Shown: positions 1 through 11,577 of the stretch, in pieces
How positions within the stretch are numbered: position 1 is the stretch's first letter
How the letters are laid out: every line of letters starts with the position of its first letter
From: Diphasiastrum complanatum
Taxonomy: Eukaryota; Streptophyta; Lycopodiopsida; Lycopodiales; Lycopodiaceae
DNA length: 64,000 bases
Assembly: GCA_029204225.1 (NCBI GenBank)
Contig: CM055097.1
Location: 45,075,366 to 45,139,365, forward strand
Direction: 5' to 3'
Translations under genes and position numbers: made by a program
The notes under the pieces: generated by a model
What the model saw: only the letters and a program-made list of their open reading frames with translations
What the model was told of the DNA's origin: nothing
Databases searched by the model: none

Positions 1-148
1 GTGGATCAATAGCTGGGGTCTAGCTGGACATTCCTTGGAACAATGTCCACAACCGCATTCTTGAAAAAAAGGAATAAACTTTCCTTAATTCACACATTCA
101 GCAATCCTGTGATTTTCTCCACATCCAAAACATCCAAGTGGTTCTCTA
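1..148 (-). pseudogene. Retrotransposon gag zinc-knuckle relic (partial)
   Basis: Read on the minus strand from about 148 downward, one frame gives a cysteine-rich stretch with CFGCGENHRIAEC, then an in-frame TAA, then a second Cys/His cluster containing CGCGHCSKEC. This resembles a paired CCHC nucleic-acid-binding knuckle of a retrotransposon gag protein, although the spacing is off by a residue in each knuckle. It runs off the window start, so the rest of the element cannot be seen. It is probably a decayed fragment; chance similarity cannot be excluded. Confidence 0.35.
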
Positions 149-2470
149 GCCCATTGTCTAGACTATTGTTGTTGTGCAGCAGCATAGATAGCGTATTGCT
201 CTAAAGAACCAATATCTTCATCATATGAATGAGTGTCATTCTTATTGTCGACTACTTCATGTGGAGCATTTATATTACAATCAAGTTCTTAATTTTTTTT
301 TTTTTAAATTGATTTAAAGAGCGGGGGGGGGGGATGTTGTGCACCCTCTCCTTCCAATTGTTCCCCAGGGGACGCGCTCCTCCCCCCTCCCCTAAGCCTT
401 GGGGTGTGCCCCTCCCCCAATCCCTCTCCCATTCTCTCTAAAAAAAACCTCCCTTTCTCTTTTTCCAATGTTTTAACATTAAAAACAAAATCTTCTCTAT
501 TTTAGATGTCCAAAAAATAAATTGCCCTAGAATTTTGGGCAGATTATTATAGTCATCTTCTTCCTTTCTACTTCAAGTTTGATAAAGATCGTGCCATCAT
601 ATGGTAGCTTCATGGTGATGATGTTTAGAGTATGATGAAGTGGAAAACGTGATAGGCTTACGGAACTGGAAGCAATCCTAGAGGATAAATTTTACAATGT
701 TTAGGAAGATTCATCAAAAATCCCCTTCATGAGAGATGTGGTTAAGAAGGTCAACCATGGATCCTTAATCGTAACTGTATGTGGGATGGTTAGACCATTG
801 GGGGTACTGTCTACTTTGGGAGTGGTCTAGGCAAGTAAATAAAAAATAGTGTTTATTTTTTTTCTATTTCGACACTTTCTCTTATGCTACATCGCATTCC
901 TTATAGGGTCTTTTTAATATTTGATTTCCATTAAAGACCAAAGCACCAACCAACGACGTGTGAAATAAGCTTGATTGATACTCCTCGAAGCCTATAACAA
1001 AAGTGGTGTAAATATTTTAGTTTTAATGTTTCTAAGCCATCCAAACTATCTTAAAGTACTCACAAGATTTTTCAAGGTTATGGTAGTGTGTGTCAATCAA
1101 GTGCCTAATGCTCATGTATTTGTTTGCTTATGTTGCATTTCCAATATAGAAGAAAGATAATAAAAAAAAATCAAGACCTTTGACAAATCATCAACTCAAT
1201 CTGCAAGATGGACCTTAGAAGAAAGATGACAAAAAAAAAATCAAGACCTTTGACAAATCATCAACTCAATTTGCAAGATGGACCTTAGAAACAATGCTTT
1301 TTCTAATGGTCTCATGTGCATATGAGAAAGCCTATAATTGCCACTAGACCATGAAAGTTTAAATGGTTCCTATGTACTTCGTATTCCAAAAAAAGCTGAA
1401 AAGCACCAAGCAATCAGGACATGTACATATAGGTAGTTGATATTTTGTGAAACTTAGAATTTTGTTTTTGTTTCTCATGCCTACAGGATTACTAATTTAA
1501 GAAAATGATACAGCTGCTTGTCATTTGTAGGCTATTCTGGAGAACAAACACTGTGCCTTGGTATGAAATAAAATTTTGAATTTTGTGAAGTTTGACTGTT
1601 CAGCCAATTCAATCAAAACAGTTGCACTGAGAGAGAAGGCAATTTAGTCTCAAGAATCAATTTCAGCACAGAGTTGAACAGGAAATGTCCAAACAGCCTT
1701 GTTATAAAGCTCTTGTCGAAGGTCAAGGCTAATCTTGAACGTGTTTGATGTTTGATGATAAGCATCCAAAGGGTTGGGCAACATAGAAGATGAACTTTTG
1801 TTTTTTTACTGAGCTCACCAATTGTGTTGCTTGGCAAAAACAATCCAAAATTGCTTCATATATCTGCTCTGCCTTGTTAACTCATATTAAGTGAGCAAAT
1901 ATAATTTCCCACTTCAACAATAATCTTTGAGTGTACTACAAAGGACGATTTCCTGGATTGCTCTGTTGCCAAGAATAGTCTCAGATACCACAAAACATCA
2001 AACTCAAGTCTTGACAATATGGAGCTAATTTTAATGAAAATATGAAAATACACTGGAGGAGGCAAAGACACAATCTTCAACCTGGAAAATATAAGCTATA
2101 AAATTTCACACACTTTCATTCTCAAGTAATTTTGCTTTGCAAGCTGACTGGAAACAAGTGCATAAAGCAATAATCAAACCAAAGTTTAGAATATAGTTGG
2201 TTCACAGTTCTGCAAGGTTACTTAATCCACCTCAACAAAGTGATCAAGGGAGCTGAACATGTATGCAGTAAAAAAAGGCAAAGGTATTTTCAAATTAAAG
2301 CAACAACCAATGCATATTAGAATTTCCAAGTCACAATTTTCAATTAAGTGTGCTTCCTATACAGCACAGCATTTTCATTTGTGAAGAAGAAATGGAAGCA
2401 AAGACGTGATTAAATGTCCTCATACGAAATATTCCTTTGTACAGATTGAAAAACAGACACTAGAACAAAA
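149..2470. other. Intergenic downstream flank, no gene seen
   Basis: This stretch holds short A/T-rich and homopolymer segments (a T run near 292-304, a G run near 324-333) and a tandem duplication (listed separately). The short open frames here (for example 975-1160 plus, 1613-1843 and 1877-2080 minus) have no recognisable domain and look random. Confidence 0.5.
1149..1290. repeat. Tandem duplication, about 70-bp unit, two copies
   Basis: A unit of about 70 bp containing gaagaaagat, an A run, tcaagacctttgacaaatca and gcaagatggaccttag is present twice in direct orientation (from 1149 and from 1218). The copies differ at only a few positions plus the A-run length, so the duplication looks fairly recent. 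Confidence 0.85.
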
Positions 2471-2475
2471 AAGAC

Positions 2476-2486
2476 TTTATTTTATT
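2476..2486 (-). terminator. Candidate polyadenylation signal of the MTPC4-like gene
   Basis: On the minus strand this reads AATAAAATAAA, two overlapping AATAAA hexamers about 760 bp beyond the stop codon at 3245, followed by T/G-rich sequence. It is the only AATAAA match I saw between the stop codon and here on that strand. Plant signals are loose, so an earlier cleavage site is possible. Confidence 0.4.
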
Positions 2487-3244
2487 GTTATAGCAACGCT
2501 GACATTAACATGGTACACATGAATTGGCTCTACAAAATATGGATAGCCGGTGGTACCATTTGGTCACTTTATGACTGAAAGCTTAGGAGCATTCATGAAA
2601 AGGTAGTATCCAATTGTCATTCAGAGCATATAGAAATTCAACAGCCAATGAACGAAATATTCATGTTACTCCTTTGCAATTTTCAAAACGACTTGACTCA
2701 TGCCAGTCTAGAATTCCAGAACAAGGCACGGTCTCATAAAGACACATTAGCTTATGAGACTGCGTGATTCCATAAGAACCACTTTACCAAGCCTTGGCTC
2801 TAACTCCATTGTCTGCAAGTTGTGTAGGCACAGTGTATACAAGCAAACTGAAAAGTTGGAGACAATAAATGCAAAGGATTGAAAATGATCATGTGCACTG
2901 ATATCACAAGGGCTATAGTTCACAGTTCAATTTGGTGGAAGATTTTATATCATCTTCAAATACACTATTCCTGCCAATCATATATGACCAGAGAGCAATC
3001 TGGTTATCACCAAATCATACACAAAGTGACAGCTCTTTGGGATACCCAATATACTTTTGGATACTTTCATCTTGTGTCAGAGGCAAAGTAAGCCTGAAAC
3101 TTTTGAATTCTGCACAAGTGGGATCAATTAATGTGCACTAGACCCCTTTAAATGCTTTGACAAATGAGGCCTGCAACATATCATGCAAGGAACGTGCTGA
3201 CACTAACGCGAGAACCAGGACTTAATCGTTATGGTATGCAAAGT

Positions 3245-3369
3245 TTAAGGCAATGCGCCTTTTGGGTTATGAGCTTCAATATCTACATGACGAATTCCAG
3301 GAACAATGTTTTGAATCTCCTTTTCCAACCGGTCCACTTCACTGCCAAGCGCTGCAACGACCTCCTCCC
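3245..3369 (-). CDS. MTPC4: MTPC4-like exon 13 (last coding exon)
   Basis: 125 nt including the TAA stop, acceptor AGTGCAG|. It encodes GEEVVAALGSEVDRLEKEI and the terminal block VPGIRHVDIEAHNPKGALP. It completes the Gly codon begun in exon 12, so the product ends in frame even though the two exons are 9.6 kb apart. Confidence 0.92.
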
Positions 3370-6300
3370 CTGCACTAAGTATAAGTTGGTGACTGTTTTG
3401 ATAACGTGACTATAACTAGATTACAGTCATTACACCATCAGATTCTATATTCCTCTTCATTTCCAACTTCAAAATAGCTGTGGACCTACTCACTGCCAGC
3501 AAAGCATCATCCACAAAGGCAGGTAAGAGCTTATATAAAAGTCGAAAACTAGCAGAGACATTTACTGACGAGGAAAATTCGGACTATCAGTTCTCTTACA
3601 TATTGGAACGATTAACTGCAAACTTCAAAGTCACACTCCTACAAACAGGATCTTGGAAGATGCAAAAACTTCCAGCCACATTCATATCGCACAAAGAAAA
3701 GGTAGTACAATAGCTTAGCAAAGCCTCAATCAACTGCTTCATTGTGCTCCTCTGAATTTTACCGGTGAAAACTTCGAGACATGACCGCTGACAAGTGCCA
3801 ATGCTCCATACTCCAATTTTGAGAAGTATTTTTTGGGCAGGAATGGAGCATACGCACAACTGGTCCTTACCAAATGGTTACCTTGTGAGATTGAACTGGG
3901 TCCTACTAATATCTCTGAAGTCTCTGCACTGGTCCTTCCAAAAGGTTACCTTGTGAGATTGAACTGGGTCCCACTAATATTTCACTATGTGATACAAGTT
4001 GGACCCCAAGATGATAAACATATTATGTTGGGGGTCCAAGTGTATTTTTATCACAGTTCCATAGAATGGAAAAGATTTTGAATGCAGAAAGTCCCACATT
4101 CTGTACAAAACACAACCTTTTTTGTTCATATTATCAATAGGGTGACACAAACTAGGGTTTTTCTGAGCAAACATACTACTTAAAGAAGCATGACATGGTA
4201 AAATTTCAATTTTCAGTACAGCCATTCATTACTTTTTTGTCAAAGAAATATGGTAGATCTGATGCCTACTCGCCTGGCATAACATGCAAACTCTGCTGCC
4301 ATTGCCTAGCTCCAATAATGTCGGCATGCCCATGAGGGCATGAACTGATCTTGAGTCTCGGCATCTGGATACACATGCACTAGTACGTATGGTGCATAGA
4401 GGGGCTCATCCTGCTGCAGACCAAAACCCAAAACCAAGATAGGAGCGACTCAAACATACTTCAGCATCTGCACAATCTTCTACTAGCTCTAATACTGGAT
4501 AACCAGCACATGCCACTCCTTTGACTACTATCCTGCTGCTGAAGAAATTCTGCTCCATGTAATGATATAAAAAAGAGAGAACATCAACAAGTCCAGGTTC
4601 TGAGTTTTTAATTCGGAAATTAGAAACATTTTGATCTCGATTGAACTACTGCATTTATTTTATCATTTAGACTTTAAACCATAGTTGCAGCGAATCGCGA
4701 TTCGCCAGCTTCGCGATTCGGGAATCGCGATTCTGCGAATCGCGATTCGCTGCAGCGAATCGTGGACAAAATCGCAAAAAAAAAAAAAAAAAAAAAAAAA
4801 ACCCGATTTTCGGCCTCCTCCTCGCACACAGAACCGCGCCAGTAGTGGAGGAGGCAAATTTTTTTTCTGAGAGCCGTGGGCGTCCAATCTTCGCAAGTGA
4901 ATACTAGGCAGGCATCTACTCGATGATACGGAGTTGGTGTGCACGGTGCCGGGTGGGTCTGAGCTTCGTGGAGAGCGAAACGACCAAATTTCGATATTTG
5001 GTAAGTGTAGGCTTGATTTTTTGCAATTGTTGACATTGAGCTGTAGGCAACCAAATCGAGCGTAGTCTGGCTCTAGACCACCTTTCTTCACGCCCACAGT
5101 GATTTTTACAGCATCAATTTCAGCCGTCACGACACGCCTAGCGAGATTTGAACACCACATTCCAAATGCTTGTGTATTTTGGCCATTTCCACAGAATGGC
5201 TTGTTGGAAACCGAGTGAGGTGATGTCTGAGCCTAGAATGCATTTCCACATGCTTGCACAGACTCCTATGACCTCCGTTCCGCCCGTCTACGTTCGTATC
5301 ACAAATTTCAATTTTCATGCCCTGATTCCATACTTTTTAGGGTTTAGACGTGGACCATCGTGCAAACATCTGCTAGGGGCGCGGTTTAGGCCCACACTGC
5401 ACTCCTTTATGCCTGCACGGACTCCGACGCTAACGTCAGTCGCCTGTTATCCCTCATACAGAAATTATTCTATCCCACGCCCTAATCTCATGTTCTTCTT
5501 TGGCACTTGATATAATGTGTGAACTGGAATCGTTCTGATGTATGCTCTGGTATTTTGAGCTCTATTTGAGCTCGGTAATGTTGTTCAATGCAATGTATTT
5601 TTTTTTTCTACTGAACGTTTGCCTGATTATTTGTTGTTTGCAGGTTTAGGGTCGTGTTGATACGATGCCAGTGCGGGACCGAGGCCTTTGGGCCGAGGTT
5701 GAGCTTACCGACGGGGATGTGGGCACACACCATGGCTCAGGCACCCGCAGATGGAGATGCTTGCATTGCGGTGGTCACTTCACGGGATCACTCACCAGGG
5801 TTAGGGCTCACTTGCTGCGGGTCAGAGGGCCAGATGGGCGGACATTGGGCATATCTGATTGCCCCAGGATTTCTGATGAGGATCTGCAGAGGTTGTCTAC
5901 CATGTACGGGCCCGGTACTGCATCACAGGGTTCTAGACAGGGACAGACAGCAGGAGCAGCTACAGGTAGGCATGCAGGAGGGCTCACAGGCAGACAGGCA
6001 GGGCCTACCATGGATATTGGGCCTAGTACATCACGGGCAGGGCATGGTATAGCTACAGGGCGTAGTACATCATGGGTTGGGCATGGTACAGGTGCAGGGC
6101 CCAGTACATCACGGGCAGAGCATGGTACAGCTGCAGGGCCCAGTACAGCACGGGCAGAGCATGGTTCAGGTGCAAGGCCCAGTAGAGCACCTTCAGTTCC
6201 ATCCGCAGCAGCAGCAGGACCATCAGATGAGCATGTTGGTTCAGCAGCAGCGGGTGCTTCTCGACCCTCCTCCTCGGCAGCAGATGCACCACATGCTTCG

Positions 6301-9300
6301 GCAGATGTTGCCAGAGAGAGTGACACACCCACAGATCAGCCATCCGTTGGGCATGCCAGACCACGAGCACCATATACACAGCAGAGAGGGGTTAGGCCCA
6401 GGCAGCAGACCCTTGATCGATGCGGCTGGCAGAGAGAGCAGCAGGCCCGTTGCACTCGACTGTGTGGCCAGTTCTTTTACGAGTGCGGCATTGCCTTTAC
6501 TGTTGCTGACACTTGGGTGTTCAGGGAGTTCTGTGCACAGATGGCGGCCGTGGATGCTACATGGACACCTCCCAGGCGAGAGGCACTACGAGGCAGGTTG
6601 CTTTGTCAGGAGGAGGAGACCATCACGCGGGAGTTGAGTTCCATTCGCTCAGCTTGGCAGCAGTAAGTAACTTGTCTTTGTAATCTCTTTGCATGTGTTT
6701 AGGATTTACTGGTGCCGTAATTTTTGCATGTAGCTAATGGGTGTTTTGCGACAGGTATGGATGCACGATACTGAGCGATGGATGGACCGACATTCGTCGG
6801 CGATCCGTCATCAATGTCTTGGTTTCTTGCCCGCTTGGCACAGTATTCCTACGTGGCGTGGATGCCACTCGAGTTGGTGACGCCATCACAGCCGATTTCA
6901 TATGGGAGGTCATTAGAGATGTTATTGCTGACATCGGAGATGAGCACGTGGTTCAGGTTGTCACGGACAACGCCTCGAACTGCAAGCAGATGGGCGAGAT
7001 TATGATGAGGGAGCACCCCAGCATTGTGTGGACACCCTGTGCTGCACATTGCATAGACTTGCTCATCCATGACCTATGTGCGCTTCCATGGATCAGAGAG
7101 GTATAGTTTGTTCTATTTGCTATGCTTTCTTCCTTCGATGCTGCTAACCACGTCTCAACTACTGTCTAAACTTTTTTACTGGGTGTTTGTGTTGCAAATC
7201 ACTTCTACGGCCATGCGCCTGGTCACTTTTGTCACCAGGAAGAGGCGTGTGTTGGCCCTGTTCCGCACCTTCTCCACCCTAAACCTAAAGAAGCCCGCAC
7301 CCACACGCTTTGCGTTTTACTTCTTGGTGCTAGAGCGATTGGTGGTGGTGAAGGATGCATTGCGGCGGATGGTTTCCACGGGGCCTTCCGAGACTTTACA
7401 GACCTCCCCCATTCGGCATTTTTCCAGTCCACTGTGTACGGCGACGAGTTCTGGAGAGCTGTTGAGGAGATTAGTGGGATCCTACTACCCATTTACAGTG
7501 TGCTGCGTCTGGTAGACCGTGAGGGGTGCACCCTCGGTCTCATTTACGAGTTCATGGAGCGCATCGGCGAGGGGATTCTGTTGTCAGCCTTGGACGAGCA
7601 TAGGTATGACTCTTCAGTGTCTAGTTTGTTGTTTCTCACTCGAGTCTGATGCGTTTCTTTTATGCTATGGTTTAGTGATTGTTGTAATTTGTCTGCTGCA
7701 GGAGGCGCGAGATCTCACGCATCTGGGAGCCCAGATGGGACTACTTCCACCGACCCATCCACGTCGTAGCCCACATGTTACACCCCTTGTGGTGCTCTAC
7801 ACGAGAGAGGGACGATCCGGAGCTGCACCGGGGATGGGTGGAGCACACGGAGCGCGTATGGCCCGGACCAGGTACGTGTGAGAAATCATTTGGTAGCAAT
7901 GTTACTGCAGTATTGTACTCATTGGTAGTGTCTGAATTTGAGAGGTCTTACATGTGCCATGTTTTTCCTTTTGCCAATAGGTCCGATGCTGGCCAACATT
8001 GCAAGCCAGCTGCTCGCATTTGAGCGCTTCCAGTTTCCTTTCGATGGAGAGCAGAGTCGGCGGAGGGAGGATCAGCTGAGGCCCGTTACATGGTGGTGCA
8101 TCCACGGGCACAGCACAGGTGACCTGAGGCGATTGGCTGAGAGAGTCCTTGCACAGGACTGTTCTGCAGGAGCTTGTGAGCGGAATTGGAGCACCTGGGC
8201 CTTGTATCACACGCAGAAGAGGAACAGGTTGTCCATCGAGCAGTGTAGGCGGTTGGTGTTTGTGAACACCAACGGCCGTATGCTGAGGCGCACACGAGGA
8301 GAGGGTCAGATGCTCGAGGTGAGTCACATCATCACCCCTTTTTTCTTGGTATGCTTTGGTGAATTGATTTGCTTTCAAAATATGCAGTGAGTTGCACAAT
8401 ACCTGCCTAACAACAATGTATTGTTTTTGGTTGCAGGTGGACCCCGACACTTGCTTGGTGGATTCGATAGCTGCTGCTCCTCGGGCACCACCCACACATG
8501 AGGAGATGGATGATGAGATCCATAGAGAGCTCTACAGACAGGCACAGGCTGACGCACAGGCTTTACGGCGGCAGAGGAGGACAGAGAGGCAGAGGGAGAG
8601 GGCTGAGGAGGGAGATGACGAGGTCTCGGAGGGTGGAGAGATGCTCGGGGCACACTATGTGGAGGAGGAGGAGTGGGTTGAGGGAGATACAGAGGAGGAC
8701 GAGGAGATGTGGGCGGAGGCACAGGGGGATGACCTGGCTAACCTGCTAGTGGACCCTGATGCAGAGACAGAGGAGGAGCCAGCCATTCCTGCACGTAGGC
8801 CTAGGGGGAGACCTAGAGGTTCTGGGAGGGGGGGGCTGAGTACTCTTTTTGTAGACAGGAGTGGAGCATCACAGGCAGTCGTCGGCCAGGCATCATCACA
8901 GTGGGTAGGGCCATCCCAGGGCGTAGGGTTACGGCCACCTGACACACAGGCACGACGGAGCAGAGGCAGAGGCAGAGGTAGAGGCAGGGAGAGGGGGGTG
9001 GTCCAGAGCCAGGGCACGCAGCAGGGATCCAGAGCACGCAGCAGAGCCAGGGCCACACCACGACATATGGCTCCCTCCAGTTCCGATTCATCTGCGGACC
9101 CATGGGATCTGCAGTCCACAGATTCGGATGATTTATCCTACCATGACTCTGATGAGCCTTAGTTATATAGTTTTCATTACGTTCATGGAACATCATTGTA
9201 CCCCTTTTTGGTGCCATGTGGCCCGATATTATATATTATGATGATCCTATTCACAGCATTGTCGTGATTCAGTATTGTTCTTTGTGGTTTTAGTTCAGTA

Positions 9301-11535
9301 ACTTCGGTTTTATGGTTTATGATTTATGGTTAGAGAGAGAGAGAGAGAGAGAGTAAGTATGGTTGTTTTGTCAAAAATTGTTTCATTTAAGGCTAAAGTT
9401 CAGAATGATTCAGCTAGGTTTTTGTTCAGCATGGTTTTAGTTCCGTTTGTTGTGAATCGTGATCAGAGAGAGATAGAGAGAGGGAGAATCAGAGAAAGGG
9501 AGATTCCTGCTATGTTCACTAGGAATGCCCCAATGTGTTCACTTTTTTTTATATGGGATGCAGCTTTAGCGTAAAGGGACCATCCTGCACCTGAAGCAGT
9601 CGGCAAACTACACAATCATACTCCCCTCGATCAGAGCTTTCATCTGATACCCATATTGCACAAAAAAATTTCAAAAAAAAAAAAAAAAATTTGATTCTAC
9701 ACGATTCTGGGAAAATCCCGAATCGCGAATCGGGATCGCGATTCTGAATCGCGATTCGCGAATCGCGCTGCAACTATGCTTTAAACCTAGCCGTTCACGC
9801 TTCCCACATGAATGGTTCTCCATACCCTCAACCATAGTCGCTTGAAAATGTATCGCAAAAAGGCTTGATAGAGGGAGAGGTGCAAGGAATATTCTTGATA
9901 GAGGAAGTAGGAGTCAAATTACAAATATCCTACCATATTCTACAAGCTAAAACTAAAATAATTCCTCTAGTAGGGGAACTGTACTTATACATGCATTTCA
10001 TCAACAGGATCAAAAAGGTCAATCCAAAGAGGCTTTCCCACAAGTTGATGCAAACTAATTCGGAGAAAGGAATGAGAACAAGCTCTCATGACTTGGGAGA
10101 TAGAGACAAAAAGGTAGAAAAGGAGTTAATAGAGAAGACAAAACGTACAAGCTATGTAATAGTTTTGTTTGAGAACAAGGAGCAACTACATTTCAGCTGC
10201 AATGCATGCACTCATCTCAAGGAGGACCATGGCTTCCTTGGTTTGAGTCCTCAAATCTTAACACCTTTGACTGGCTAGCAAGTAGAATAGGAGGTTTTTT
10301 TGAGGAGGTGCTTGGATACATAGGAAAAAAACTTATGAAAACTTAGACTTAAGTGTTAGGTTGTGATTTTGAACTTGACATGTTCATAACTAGCTTAAAA
10401 TCTTGAAAATAATGTAAAGGCTGGCAGCGAAAAAGAGCTTCCCTAGAGATTGATATTTTGTACATGCTTTATCCCATAGATCCTGTTGGGTCTCTAGAGG
10501 ACATTTCATTTCATTTCATCCATTTGTCTATCATCCATGTTGCAATTAGACTTATCTAGACTATCATGAGGAGACACACTTCTCATCCTCCTAGATGACG
10601 TTGGTGGCTACCAGCTTTACCTCATGTTGATGCTCATATCACATCCCTCTATAGCATCAGCAGGACATGATTCTTCTTCATCTTCTTCTGTCCTCCTCCT
10701 CCTCCTCTTTCTCCTACTCCTCCTCCTCCTTCTTATCCTTCTCCTTATCCTTCTCCTTCTCTTTCCTCTTCTTCCTCCTCTTCCTCTTCCTCTTGCTCCT
10801 CTTTCATCCAGCCTAAGCGTACTATTGCAGGAGTTTCAAAGTTTTTGAAGACGGAGTTACATATGGTTAAAACCGAGACGCCCTATCTCAAAGAGGCTAA
10901 GACCAAGTTGCAACAAGAAGTGGATATGACAATTCTCCAAAAAGGTAGTAAGCCAAGCTCGTCTACTCTTTCTAAAGAGAAATCTAGGGAGCATAAAGCA
11001 CTCAATATTAGAGTAAGAGGCATTGGGATACCCAAAATTCTTACATTCATCATCCATTGTTGGTGATTTGATTGACTTCATTGGTGAGAGAGATATATTG
11101 CTCTTTATGGAGACTCATGAGAGTTAAGAGAGAGGATTGCCTACTTTTCCAGGTTATAGATGGGATTCAGTCTTTCAACATGAAATGAGATCCACCAATG
11201 GTAGAGGCTCAGGTGGTGTTGCTTGCTTATACGGGGTCACTACATCCCATCTTTGAGTCAGTCATAATGAACTTTCGCAATACATCTGGTTCCCCATCGA
11301 TAGACATGGCATTGGTTTAGACAAGGACATCTTTGTTGCAACTTAGGGTTTAGGGGTGAGTGCTGATTGATAATCATAGGAGTAGTTGTGAAAAGTGTTT
11401 TGAGTTGTGCGTTGTAAGAGGGATTTTGACATTGTGAAGAGGGCTTTGAGGGGGGGTGTTAGAACTTAACTTAGAATCTAAATGATAATTAGTAATTAGG
11501 TGTACCGTGTTACTAGTTAGCATGTAGCAATTAGG

Positions 11536-11577
<42 letters not shown>

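Larger units (their letters stand above)
4680..9778 (+). mobile_element. hAT-superfamily DNA transposon, nearly complete
   Basis: The element is 5099 bp long. It begins CATAGTTGCAGCG and ends with the exact reverse complement (CGCTGCAACTATG). It is flanked on both sides by the 8-bp direct repeat CTTTAAAC (4672-4679 and 9779-9786), the target-site size of hAT elements. Both ends carry dense palindromic AATCGCGATT motifs inside the terminal inverted repeats, followed by poly(A) tracts. The interior encodes a spliced transposase in plus orientation, opposite to the host gene. It sits in intron 12 of the MTPC4-like gene. The intact duplication and matching ends point to a fairly recent insertion. 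Confidence 0.95.

Noticed and set aside
4663-5160. 165-codon minus-strand frame across the left hAT end
   Set aside because: It is made of terminal-repeat and poly(A) translation (RIAIRRIAIPESR, poly-Phe); no domain.
5808-6332. 174-codon minus-strand frame opposite transposase exon 1
   Set aside because: It lies antisense to the tandem-repeat region of the transposase; absence of stops follows from GC-rich repeats.
8375-9217. Several minus-strand frames opposite the last transposase exon
   Set aside because: Shadows of the acidic, low-complexity exon 6.
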